A DNA stretch of 5,797 nucleotides from Burkholderiales bacterium (GTDB lineage Bacteria; Pseudomonadota; Gammaproteobacteria; Burkholderiales; SG8-41): positions 1-5,797 of the forward strand of contig JAIESJ010000082.1 of the NCBI GenBank assembly GCA_019746155.1, read 5' to 3'. Below the pieces are notes generated by a model. That model saw only the letters and a program-made list of their open reading frames with translations, did no database searches and was not told the origin of the DNA. Shown here one piece after another: positions 1 through 5,758 of this stretch. Each line of letters opens with the position of its first letter. Position 1 is the first letter of the stretch. The translations under genes and the position numbers were made by a program.

Positions 1-1
1 G

Positions 2-205
2 CTCGGCCTGATGCGCGAGGATCTGGCGTTTGTCGCGCAAAGCGCGGGCGAGGTATGCGTGTGGCGCAAAGCGCGGCCGACCACCTCGTTATCGTTCATT
101 TATCTGCGCGAGCGCGAAAGCGACCCGGTGATCGCCGCGATGGAAAACGTGGTACGCAGGATCTGGCTTGAAGGTGGCGCGCAATATCACACCGAAAGCG
201 CATAG
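2..205 (+). CDS. LysR-family transcriptional regulator, C-terminal fragment (5' end outside window)
   Basis: The reading frame enters from the left edge and ends at TAG 203-205, giving the last 67 residues. The run GLMREDLA, then VWRKARPTTSLSFIYLRERESDP and a closing helix with AAMENVVRRIW, matches the end of the LysR substrate-binding domain as I know it from family members. There the last strand and helix close subdomain I after the effector cleft. The DNA-binding helix-turn-helix lies upstream, outside the window. LysR regulators bind DNA as tetramers and respond to a small metabolite. This one is co-directional with the liv operon and 211 bases upstream, so it may or may not control it; LysR genes more often control a divergent neighbour. 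The ATG at position 11 is internal and not a real start. The family call is fairly secure; the target and effector are unknown. Confidence 0.72.
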   Translation, partial: LGLMREDLAFVAQSAGEVCVWRKARPTTSLSFIYLRERESDPVIAAMENVVRRIWLEGGAQYHTESA

Positions 206-261
206 TGGCGCGCCCGCCCGCCAGCGCTGGTTTCCATAAACAACGGCTATGGCGGGTATCA

Positions 262-275
262 GAAAAAATTTTTTC
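262..275. repeat. A6T6 palindrome (A-tract)
   Basis: GAAAAAATTTTTTC is a perfect 14-bp self-complementary sequence in an otherwise GC-rich region. It lies 57 bases after the LysR stop and about 140 bases before livG. Such A-tracts are rigid and often sit in promoter upstream regions, where they can bend DNA or attract nucleoid proteins. A role as the T-run of a LysR terminator is possible, since the GC-rich CCCGCC/GGCGGG pairing lies just before it, but the geometry is poor. Confidence 0.5.
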
Positions 276-310
276 CAGCGCCGCGCCGATTGCGGTTAGA
301 CTAAAAACCA

Positions 311-343
311 ATCTTTGTCGAAAATAATTCGAACGACAAAGAT
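311..343. promoter_or_regulatory. Inverted repeat upstream of livG, candidate operator or leader hairpin
   Basis: Arms ATCTTTGTCG (311-320) and CGACAAAGAT (334-343) are perfectly complementary over 10 bp and separated by 13 AT-rich bases. Arm centres are 23 bp apart, a little over two helical turns, which would suit a dimeric or tetrameric regulator binding one face of the DNA. As RNA it could form a 10-bp stem with a 13-nt loop. It ends 73 bases before the livG start and no T-run follows, so it is unlikely to be an intrinsic terminator. The obvious candidate ligand is a regulator of the liv operon, perhaps the adjacent LysR protein, but the sequence does not prove that. Confidence 0.55.
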
Positions 344-416
344 GTGACATTATCCGGTGGTGCAGCGGTAACACCGTCGATCTCTCTATATCTTAAGAAA
401 AGTTCTGATATCGCCC

Positions 417-1172
417 ATGCTGAGCGCGGAAAAGGTTTCCAAGTCCTTCGGTGGCTTCCAGGCTCTGAACGGCTGCAGTATCGAGATCGGCGCGCAAAGC
501 ATTACCGGCATCATTGGTCCTAATGGCGCCGGCAAGTCAACGTTGTTTAATATTGTCGGTGGTCTTATCCTTCCTGATTCCGGTGCTATCACGATACAGG
601 GCAAAAGCATTGCAGGCTTGCGGCCCGACGAGTTAGCGAAAGCCGGACTGGTACGTACCTTTCAAATTTCGCGCGAGCTCGGGCAGCTGACCGTACTCGA
701 GAACATGCTGTTGGCGAGCTCCGGATTAAGCGGCGAGAGCGTATGGCACAATTTCTGGTCGCCGACGCGCGTGCGCTCTGAGCAGCAGCAGGCGATTGCC
801 AAGGCGCGTGGGCTGCTCGAGCAAGTCAATCTGTGGCAATTTGCCAACGAGCCGGCAAAAAATCTCTCTGGTGGTCAGAAAAAGCTGCTTGAGATTTCGC
901 GCGCGCTGATGCTCGATCCGAAGATAATACTGCTCGACGAGCCCACTGCCGGCGTGAGCCCACTGATGACCAAGGCGCTCGGCGAGACCATCACCAAGCT
1001 ACGCGCGGATGGGCTCACGTTTGCCATTATCGAACACGACATGGATGTGATTGCCAAACTGTGCAATCCGATTTACGTGCTTGCCGAAGGACGCACGCTG
1101 ACTTCAGGCTCGTTCCGCGAAGTGGTGGCCAATCGCGATGTGATGCATGCCTACCTCGGGAAAGTCTCGTGA
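417..1172 (+). CDS. livG: Branched-chain amino acid-type ABC transporter ATP-binding protein LivG
   Basis: This is one of the two cytoplasmic ATPases that power a HAAT-family importer. The 251-residue protein has a complete ABC domain: Walker A GPNGAGKST at residues 34-42, Q-loop glutamine at 83 within RTFQISREL, ABC signature LSGGQ at 150-154, Walker B ILLDEP at 171-176 with catalytic Glu175, a D-loop-like AGVSP, and switch histidine 207 in IIEHDMD. The EHDMD pattern and RTFQ motif are typical of LivG rather than LivF, as is the length of about 250 residues. The ATG at 417 sits directly before the first strand as in homologues, and no other Met occurs until residue 97. Its ribosome binding site is weak (AAGAAAAG, 396-403, too far upstream), so initiation may be modest. 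It heads the livGFHM cluster and its stop overlaps the livF start. The transported solute is not shown by this subunit. Confidence 0.93.
   Translation: MLSAEKVSKSFGGFQALNGCSIEIGAQSITGIIGPNGAGKSTLFNIVGGLILPDSGAITIQGKSIAGLRPDELAKAGLVRTFQISRELGQLTVLENMLLASSGLSGESVWHNFWSPTRVRSEQQQAIAKARGLLEQVNLWQFANEPAKNLSGGQKKLLEISRALMLDPKIILLDEPTAGVSPLMTKALGETITKLRADGLTFAIIEHDMDVIAKLCNPIYVLAEGRTLTSGSFREVVANRDVMHAYLGKVS
1158..1164 (+). promoter_or_regulatory. Ribosome binding site that sets the livF start
   Basis: GGGAAAG lies inside the end of livG, with its GGGA core 7 bases before the GTG at 1169. This supports GTG 1169 over the in-frame ATG at 1061, which is buried deep in livG and would add 36 residues unlike any LivF N-terminus. 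Confidence 0.6.
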
Positions 1173-1912
1173 GCGACATACTGGTCATTAAGGAATTGCA
1201 CGCTGGATACGGTGAAGGCGATATTCTGAAAGGCATCGACATAACGCTGCCGGCCGGCAGGGTGGTTACGATCATCGGGCCAAACGGCTCGGGCAAGTCG
1301 ACCTTGCTCAAGACGCTTGCCGGGCTGTTGCTGGCGCGGCGTGGCGACATAGTGCTCAAGGAGCAGAGTCTGAGGGATCTGAGTCCGCCCAGACGCGTCA
1401 GGGCCGGGCTGTCGTATGTGCCGCAGGAATACAACATATTCCGCAATCTGACGGTACTTGAGAACCTGAAAATAGCGCGCGAATTCATGGCTGACCGAAA
1501 AATGCGCGGCGGTACAGCGATTTCCGACGAGCTGATAGAACTATTTCCCGAACTGCCGGGAAAATTCAAGGCGCGAGCAGGAAATTTAAGTGGCGGACAG
1601 CGCCAGATGCTGGCGTTTGCATGCGCGCTCACCGTTCATCCCGAGGTATTGATGCTCGATGAGCCGTCGGCCGGGTTGTCTCCCAAATACATGACCGACA
1701 TATTCGATACCGTGAAAAAGGTCAACGCCAGGGGCGTGTCGGTATTGATGGTCGAGCAAAACGCGATCGAAGCGTTGCGCATTTCCGACACCTGCGTGGT
1801 GATGGCGAACGGCCACGTGCGCTTGACTGCACTCGCGAATCAGGTGCTCGAGATGAAAGACCTGCATAGCCTGTATCTGGGCGATGCGAAGGAAGAGGCG
1901 GTGGCGTCCTGA
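1169..1912 (+). CDS. livF: Branched-chain amino acid-type ABC transporter ATP-binding protein LivF
   Basis: This is the second ATPase of the importer and forms the heterodimer with LivG. With the GTG start at 1169 the protein has 247 residues and begins SDILVIKELHAGYG, the normal LivF opening; the start overlaps the livG stop as GTGA. Motifs are Walker A GPNGSGKST at 37-45, Q-loop Gln86 in YVPQEYNIF, signature LSGGQ at 140-144, Walker B LMLDEP at 161-166 with Glu165, and VEQN at 195-198, where Gln197 replaces the switch histidine. VPQ followed by the N-hexapeptide-like stretch and VEQN are LivF hallmarks, so the missing histidine is normal for the subfamily and not a defect. One small departure is Cys152 in LAFACAL, where many relatives have arginine (ARAL). 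It is followed at once by livH (TGATG overlap). Confidence 0.93.
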   Translation: MSDILVIKELHAGYGEGDILKGIDITLPAGRVVTIIGPNGSGKSTLLKTLAGLLLARRGDIVLKEQSLRDLSPPRRVRAGLSYVPQEYNIFRNLTVLENLKIAREFMADRKMRGGTAISDELIELFPELPGKFKARAGNLSGGQRQMLAFACALTVHPEVLMLDEPSAGLSPKYMTDIFDTVKKVNARGVSVLMVEQNAIEALRISDTCVVMANGHVRLTALANQVLEMKDLHSLYLGDAKEEAVAS

Positions 1913-2772
1913 TGCTGCAGACTGCCTTCAACGGTCTTGTCACGGGCATCATCGTCACGCTGCCTGCGCTCGCAGTGACGTTGCTGTTCGGTGTGCTGAA
2001 ATTTCCGAACTTTGCGGTGGGTTCGATGATGACGCTCGCCGCGTATCTGGTGTTCGCATTGAATGTCCAGCTCGGCTGGCCGCTGGTGATATCGACGGCG
2101 GTTGTTGCCGTTGCTTTCGGGGGGCTGCTGATCGCGATCGATTACGTCACTTTCAAGCCGCTCAGGGAGCGTGGCTCGATCACGCTGATGGTGGCCTCGC
2201 TCGGACTGGGCTTCGTCCTCGAGAATATAGCACGCCTCGCCTATGGGAACACGGCGCGCAGCTTTGCGATCGAACTAGCCCGCCCCTTCCGCTTTCTCGA
2301 TATCCGCATGAACCGCGAACAGATGATAACCATCGTCGTCTCCACGCTGGCGATGCTCGCGATGTATTTCTTGTTGACGCGTATGCCAATCGGCCGGGCG
2401 ATGCGCGCAGTCGCAGATAACCCGGCGCTCGCGCTGGTACGCGGCATCGAGAGTCCGCGCATCATACGTTGGACCTGGTTTATCGCCGGCATGTTATTGG
2501 CGGTGGGCGGCGTATTGATCGGCATGGATCGGGCACTCGAGCCGCCAATGGGATCGAGTTATCTGGTCGCGGTATTTGCCGCGGCGATCCTCGGCGGACT
2601 TGGCAGTCCGCTCGGTGCCTTTATCGGCGCGCTCGTTATCGGCATCGTGAGCGAACTCGCGACACTGGTGATCCCGCCCAACTACCGTATCGGCATCCCG
2701 CTTTGCGTGATCGCATTGATCCTCATATTCCGTCCGCAAGGACTGTTCGGACAACCGTATATCCGTAAATGA
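1912..2772 (+). CDS. livH: Branched-chain amino acid-type ABC transporter permease LivH
   Basis: This is an inner-membrane permease of the HAAT family, which pairs with LivM to form the translocation path. The 286 residues are mostly hydrophobic, with about eight membrane segments (near 5-28, 34-52, 57-78, 90-110, 138-156, 187-207, 217-250 and 262-277). The cytoplasmic coupling loop TRMPIGRAMRAVADNPALALVRGI (from residue 156) is the EAA-like motif that docks on the ATPases. The ending LIFRPQGLFG is the standard LivH/LivM C-terminal signature. The opening FNGLVTGIIVTLPALAVTLLFGVLKFPNFAVG corresponds to the family's usual N-terminal 'G...AL.A.GLTL.FG...I.NFAHG' pattern, although the common NFAHG is NFAVG here. 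Its ATG overlaps the livF stop by one base, and GGAAGAGG (1891-1898) can act as ribosome binding site with a somewhat long spacer. Substrate range cannot be deduced. Confidence 0.92.
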   Translation: MLQTAFNGLVTGIIVTLPALAVTLLFGVLKFPNFAVGSMMTLAAYLVFALNVQLGWPLVISTAVVAVAFGGLLIAIDYVTFKPLRERGSITLMVASLGLGFVLENIARLAYGNTARSFAIELARPFRFLDIRMNREQMITIVVSTLAMLAMYFLLTRMPIGRAMRAVADNPALALVRGIESPRIIRWTWFIAGMLLAVGGVLIGMDRALEPPMGSSYLVAVFAAAILGGLGSPLGAFIGALVIGIVSELATLVIPPNYRIGIPLCVIALILIFRPQGLFGQPYIRK

Positions 2773-3674
2773 TTTCTTTCCTGATTCTGATTTCTACCGT
2801 GGTCTGCTTTTCGGCCATTCTTGCGCTCGCACTTAACTTCCAGTGGGGTCTCGGCGGGATGGTGAACTTCGGTATGGCGGGGTTGTACGCGCTGGGCACC
2901 TACAGCTGCGCGCTGCTCATGCTAAAAGGCGGCGCTAATACGTTTTTCGCGACGCTGGGAGCGATGGCGATCGTCGCCGCGGCGTGTGGTGTTATCGCAC
3001 TCGTCACTCTGCGCGTAACCGAGGAAGACTATTTCGCTATCGTGACGCTTGGAGTCGGCGAGATGCTGCGGCTGGTTGCGCTCAACGAAGACTGGCTTAC
3101 CAAGGGTGCGCTGGGACTTACCGGTATTCCGCGCCCGCTGGGTGACGTAATCGCCCCGGAGTACTACCAGTATTTCCTGCTCGGGTTGTCAGTGGCGCTG
3201 CTGGCCGGGACGGTGTGGTTTCTCAACGTGATTGCGCGCTCGCCGTTTGGCCGCATCATGCGCGCGCTGCGCGAGGACGACGTCGTCGCCGCGACACTCG
3301 GCAAACATGTACTGTGGGCCCGCGTGCGCATTTTTGCCATCGGCGGCGCGATCATCGGGCTCGCCGGATCGTTGCACGGGTTCTATTACCAGTATATCGA
3401 TCCGACGCAGTTCTCCAACATCGTGATTGCTTATGCCTTTATGGCGGTGATTGCGGGTGGACGCGGTGCTCATCAGGGTGTGATCTGGGGGGCGGCAGTT
3501 GTGATGGTACTGCTTGAAGGCTCGCGCTTCATGAAGGACCTGATTCCGGTGCTCGATTCCGACCAACTTGCCGCGATTCGCATTATCATCATCGGTATCG
3601 GTCTGATCCTGCTGCTCGTATTCCGGCCGCAGGGTTTCATGCGCGAGTATCGTTTGCAGGTCAATTTCAAGTAG
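2769..3674 (+). CDS. livM: Branched-chain amino acid-type ABC transporter permease LivM
   Basis: This is the second membrane permease of the importer. The protein is 301 residues long. It has the family opening LALNFQWGLGGMVNFGMAGLYALGTYSCALL, a VTEEDYFAIVTLGVGEMLRL segment, the EAA-like coupling loop RSPFGRIMRALREDDVVAATLG (from residue 157), then GLAGSLHGFYYQYIDP, the GGRGAHQGVIWGAA loop and a closing LVFRPQGFMREY. All of these are typical LivM features. The length is at the short end of the family because the extra N-terminal segments of E. coli LivM are absent, as in many environmental homologues. The ATG overlaps the livH stop as ATGA. No clear ribosome binding site precedes it, so translation is probably coupled to livH termination. 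A 49-base gap to the binding-protein gene follows. Confidence 0.92.
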   Translation: MISFLILISTVVCFSAILALALNFQWGLGGMVNFGMAGLYALGTYSCALLMLKGGANTFFATLGAMAIVAAACGVIALVTLRVTEEDYFAIVTLGVGEMLRLVALNEDWLTKGALGLTGIPRPLGDVIAPEYYQYFLLGLSVALLAGTVWFLNVIARSPFGRIMRALREDDVVAATLGKHVLWARVRIFAIGGAIIGLAGSLHGFYYQYIDPTQFSNIVIAYAFMAVIAGGRGAHQGVIWGAAVVMVLLEGSRFMKDLIPVLDSDQLAAIRIIIIGIGLILLLVFRPQGFMREYRLQVNFK

Positions 3675-3723
3675 GGCAAAAATGTCTCGTCGAACCGATG
3701 GTTGACTAACCGGGGGGTGTCAG
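3675..3723 (+). promoter_or_regulatory. livM-livK spacer with strong ribosome binding site
   Basis: The G-rich stretch GGGGGGTG at 3712-3719 lies four bases before the ATG at 3724 and is the strongest Shine-Dalgarno-like sequence inside the operon. It fits the need for many binding-protein copies per transporter. Just upstream, AACC (3693-3696), GGTT (3700-3703) and AACC (3708-3711) form two mutually exclusive 4-bp hairpins. They are short and may be chance. No terminator or clear promoter is visible, so livK is probably co-transcribed with livGFHM. Confidence 0.55.
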
Positions 3724-4953
3724 ATGAAGAAGTTGACTCGTCGCAAGGTTCTCAAAAGGCTGGGTGCTGCTGCTGCGTTGCCGATCGCGGCGCCTTTTCT
3801 CAATCTCGCACATGCGCAGGGTGCTTCCATCCCGATCGGGGTGGCATTGCCCTTCACCGGCAACGCCGGCGCTTACGGGCCCGACATGGCGGAAGCTGCC
3901 AAGCGCACGGCGGCAAAAATCAACAGCGCCGGCGGCATCCTCGGCGGCCGCAAACTCGAACTCTTCATCGAGGACTCGGAATCGAGCGCTTCGGTGGCGG
4001 CTAACCTGTCGCAGAAGTTCATCAACGTGCACAAATGCCAGGCGCTCGTCGGCTACTGGGGCACGCCGGAAGGCATGTCGTCGCGCCCGATCGCGGTCCA
4101 GAACAAGGTGGTGTTGATGGTGTCGAGCGCGGCTAACGCCATCACCGAGGGCGACACCCAGGGGTACGTGTGGCGCTTCCAGATGAAAGCGACCGACTGG
4201 GGCATCGTGATCGGCCGCGCGGTGCAGCGCCTCGGTTTCAAGAATATCGGGATCATGGGACTGCAGAATGCCTTCGTGCTGCCGATCATGAAGACCGTCG
4301 AGGATCAGATGAAGACCGCCGGCCGTACCGTAACCGGCTCGCTGATCTACAACCCCGAGCAGCCGTCGTACCGCGCCGAGGTCGAGCGTATCTTCGGCAA
4401 GAAGCCGGAAGCCGTGTGCTGTTTCGGCCTGCTGCCCGATTTCGTGTCGATCATGAAGGAGGTCTACCGCGGCGGATTCGACAGCAAGGTGATCGCACTG
4501 TCGATCATGGCGGACGCCGAAGGCAAGTTCATCGAGGCGGTCGGTCCGCAAGTGGCCGAAGGCATTCGTCATTTCCAGCCGATGCCCGACACCAGTGCAC
4601 CAGGCTATAAAAAATTCCTCAAGCTGATGGGCGCTCCCGACGACCGCGTATATCTATTTCCGCCCAATACCCACGACCAGATCGCAGTGGTCGCGATGGC
4701 GATGGAAAAGGCGAAAAGCCCGATGGCGGTCGATTGGTCGAAGCAGATCATCCCGGTGTGCAACGGGCCGGGTCAGAACATCGACGACGTGGTCGATGCG
4801 CTGAAGCTGATTCGCGCCGGCAAACCGGTCAATTTCAGTGGTGCGGGTTCCACTTGCGACTTCACGCCCAACGGTGACCAGTTGGGTCGCGGCATGGGTC
4901 ACTGGATCATCCAGGGCGGGAAAAACGTTTTTGTTGAGTACGCAAAGCCATAG
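3724..4953 (+). CDS. livK: ABC transporter periplasmic substrate-binding protein (LivK/type 1 periplasmic-binding family), Tat-like signal
   Basis: This is the extracytoplasmic receptor that hands its ligand to LivHM. The 409 residues begin with TRRKVLKRLGAAAALPIAAPFLNLAHA. The T-R-R-K-V-L-K start resembles the twin-arginine consensus (S/T-RR-x-F-L-K), with Arg6-Arg7 followed by a modest hydrophobic run, and probable cleavage after Ala31 (A-H-A). The mature part opens SIPIGVALPFTGNAGAYGPDM, the first strand of type 1 binding proteins. It also has NSAGGILGGRKLELFIEDSES, a ligand-side stretch with VGYWGTPEGMSSRPIA then MVSSAANAIT (about 109-141), and YNPEQPSYRAEVERI (209-223), all typical of the Leu/Ile/Val or amide-binding group. 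Cysteines at 105, 232, 233, 346 and 378 are more than usual; two could form a disulfide. The ligand is not deducible: branched-chain amino acids, amides, urea and aromatic acids are all known in this group. Codon use is visibly GC-richer than in livG, fitting high expression. Confidence 0.9.
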   Translation: MKKLTRRKVLKRLGAAAALPIAAPFLNLAHAQGASIPIGVALPFTGNAGAYGPDMAEAAKRTAAKINSAGGILGGRKLELFIEDSESSASVAANLSQKFINVHKCQALVGYWGTPEGMSSRPIAVQNKVVLMVSSAANAITEGDTQGYVWRFQMKATDWGIVIGRAVQRLGFKNIGIMGLQNAFVLPIMKTVEDQMKTAGRTVTGSLIYNPEQPSYRAEVERIFGKKPEAVCCFGLLPDFVSIMKEVYRGGFDSKVIALSIMADAEGKFIEAVGPQVAEGIRHFQPMPDTSAPGYKKFLKLMGAPDDRVYLFPPNTHDQIAVVAMAMEKAKSPMAVDWSKQIIPVCNGPGQNIDDVVDALKLIRAGKPVNFSGAGSTCDFTPNGDQLGRGMGHWIIQGGKNVFVEYAKP

Positions 4954-4958
4954 CCTGA

Positions 4959-5603
4959 CTATTCGTGCTTCGAGGGCCCGGGCGCCGCGCCCTCGAGCAG
5001 GGATTTCAAAGGCTGCGGCGTCAGCTCGGTGATGTGCTGGTAAAGTCGACGGTATTCGTCGGTGAGCGCTGCGCCAAACAGCGGGTCGATATTGTCCCCG
5101 AACGCGCTGTCGACTCGTTGCCAGTCTTCCTCGGCGAGGTTTTCCAGCGCAAACGGCAGAAGCTGCTGCTCTTCCTTGCGCATGTGCCACCAGTAGAACT
5201 CCGCGAACTCGTCGACCGCGGTGGCAAGCTGGTTGAGGGCGTTCGCGCCGCCATCGCGGAACGCGTGAAACGCGCGGCGCAGCTCGGCAAGCATCGGTTC
5301 GCCGCGCGCGTGATCGCGCTCGAGTTCCTGCGCCAGCGTCTTGCCGCCGCCCGGCAGCCGCGCGATCGCGGGAAACAGCACTTGATCCTCCTTGGGATGG
5401 TGCAGCCGAGCGGGTACGTTTTCGATGTAGCGCAGCATGAACTCAAACAGCTCGTAATCGGGCTTTGAGCCGGGCTCGCGGCAGCGCGCAACCAGGGCTT
5501 GCATCGCGCCGAGTATGCGCGCGAGCGCCCGGTGTTCCGCCTTGATCCGATTGATCGCGTTTTTGGCGGCGGGCAGCAAGGATGTTGAGTTGGTCGTGTT
5601 CAT
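4959..5603 (-). CDS. Hemerythrin-like HHE-domain protein (di-iron, likely O2/NO-related)
   Basis: The product is a 214-residue cytoplasmic protein with no signal peptide or membrane segment. A four-helix HHE domain spans about residues 15-152, and its di-iron ligands can be placed: His24 (KAEHRAL), His68 with Glu72 (LHHPKED), His98 (ERDHARGE), and His140 with Glu144 (WHMRKEE). This is the full H...HxxxE...H...HxxxE set, so the site should bind two irons and so O2, NO or peroxide. A C-terminal region of about 60 residues, including FGDNIDPLF, follows; its role is unknown. The N-terminal Cys-containing ScdA domain of YtfE/RIC proteins is absent, so iron-centre repair is less likely than NO or O2 binding, but not excluded. 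The start ATG has AGAGGA (5609-5614) five bases before it. A perfect FNR-type box lies about 70 bases upstream. The gene converges on livK with a five-base gap and looks functionally independent of it. Confidence 0.88.
   Translation of the reverse strand: MNTTNSTSLLPAAKNAINRIKAEHRALARILGAMQALVARCREPGSKPDYELFEFMLRYIENVPARLHHPKEDQVLFPAIARLPGGGKTLAQELERDHARGEPMLAELRRAFHAFRDGGANALNQLATAVDEFAEFYWWHMRKEEQQLLPFALENLAEEDWQRVDSAFGDNIDPLFGAALTDEYRRLYQHITELTPQPLKSLLEGAAPGPSKHE
4970..4996. repeat. GC-rich hairpin at the livK/hemerythrin 3' junction
   Basis: TCGAGGGC (4970-4977) and GCCCTCGA (4989-4996) are perfect 8-bp complementary arms around an 11-base GC-rich loop. It lies 16 bases after the livK stop and inside the last codons of the convergent hemerythrin gene. 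No T-run follows on either strand, so it is not a classic intrinsic terminator. It could still stabilise the 3' end of the liv mRNA or help Rho-dependent stopping. Only five bases separate the two stop codons, so any liv terminator must lie within the hemerythrin gene. Confidence 0.45.
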
Positions 5604-5608
5604 AAGGT

Positions 5609-5614
5609 TCCTCT
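5609..5614 (-). promoter_or_regulatory. Ribosome binding site of the hemerythrin-like gene
   Basis: On the - strand this reads AGAGGA, five bases before the ATG at 5603. It is a good Shine-Dalgarno match and confirms the chosen start. Confidence 0.75.
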
Positions 5615-5672
5615 GGTTGCCTGGCGGAATGGCTGACTTTGGTCAGGATGCCAAGATTGCGGTGCGAGGATA

Positions 5673-5686
5673 TTGATCCAGATCAA
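5673..5686 (-). promoter_or_regulatory. Perfect FNR/ANR/DNR-type binding site upstream of the hemerythrin-like gene
   Basis: TTGAT-CCAG-ATCAA matches the FNR-family consensus TTGAT-N4-ATCAA in all ten defined bases. It is centred about 76 bases upstream of the hemerythrin ATG. If it acts at the usual activating position (-41.5), transcription would start near 5638, giving a leader of about 35 bases. The -10 would then fall at 5645-5650, where the - strand reads CATCCT, a weak match that fits an activator-dependent promoter. FNR and ANR respond to loss of oxygen and DNR/NnrR to nitric oxide; the core site does not tell them apart. Confidence 0.8.
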
Positions 5687-5746
5687 ACGTCAGGTTCGAA
5701 TCTGGTTTTTGGTATGACAGTATTAGGGCCTGTTAACACTATCTGA

Positions 5747-5752
5747 TATAAT
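5747..5752 (+). promoter_or_regulatory. -10 element (TATAAT) of the IS transposase promoter
   Basis: A perfect TATAAT lies only six bases before the transposase ATG (5759). Transcription would start at about the ATG itself, giving a leaderless or nearly leaderless mRNA; no Shine-Dalgarno sequence is present. The matching -35 position (about 5724-5729, TAGGGC) straddles the IS boundary and is poor. Confidence 0.55.
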
Positions 5753-5758
5753 GCGGCC

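Larger units (their letters stand above)
206..416. other. Intergenic region between LysR gene and livG
   Basis: No credible gene is present in these 211 bases. Close after the LysR stop there is a perfect palindrome CCAGCGCTGG (221-230), and CCCGCC (216-221) can pair with GGCGGG (251-256). Either could form part of a 3' hairpin for the LysR mRNA, but neither has a proper T-run after it. A 14-bp A/T palindrome (262-275) and a 10-bp-arm inverted repeat (311-343) follow and are listed separately. The stretch is clearly more AT-rich than the coding flanks, as expected of a promoter region. I could not find a convincing -35/-10 pair; TATATC at 387-392 is the best -10-like hexamer and it lacks a good partner. 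Confidence 0.7.

Noticed and set aside
311..343. The 10-bp inverted repeat as an intrinsic terminator of the LysR gene
   Set aside because: No T-run follows the right arm, the loop is long, and it is more than 100 bases past the LysR stop.
1061..1168. Upstream ATG extending LivF by 36 residues
   Set aside because: The extension lies inside livG and does not resemble any LivF N-terminus. GTG at 1169 has a ribosome site and the usual GTGA overlap.
1027..1632. 201-codon - strand frame opposite livG/livF
   Set aside because: It spans two recognised ATPase genes on the other strand, and its Ser/Arg-rich composition is typical of a shadow frame.
1884..2420. 178-codon + strand frame overlapping livH
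   Set aside because: It is out of frame with livH, Arg/His-rich and without hydrophobic segments; the livH frame carries all the family motifs.
3706..4572. Long open frame (288 codons) on the - strand opposite livK
   Set aside because: It lies fully antisense to a clearly recognised binding-protein gene. It is rich in His, Arg and Asp, as expected when a GC-rich gene is read backwards, and has no recognisable domain.
4965..5468. Open frame of 167 codons on the + strand opposite the hemerythrin-like gene
   Set aside because: It is the mirror of a well-supported HHE gene in GC-rich DNA, with no ribosome site and no family resemblance.
5687..5710. GGTTCGAATC resembling a tRNA T-arm
   Set aside because: The flanking bases do not form a five-pair T-stem, and no acceptor stem, anticodon arm or CCA is present. 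It is better seen as a chance near-palindrome around TTCGAA.
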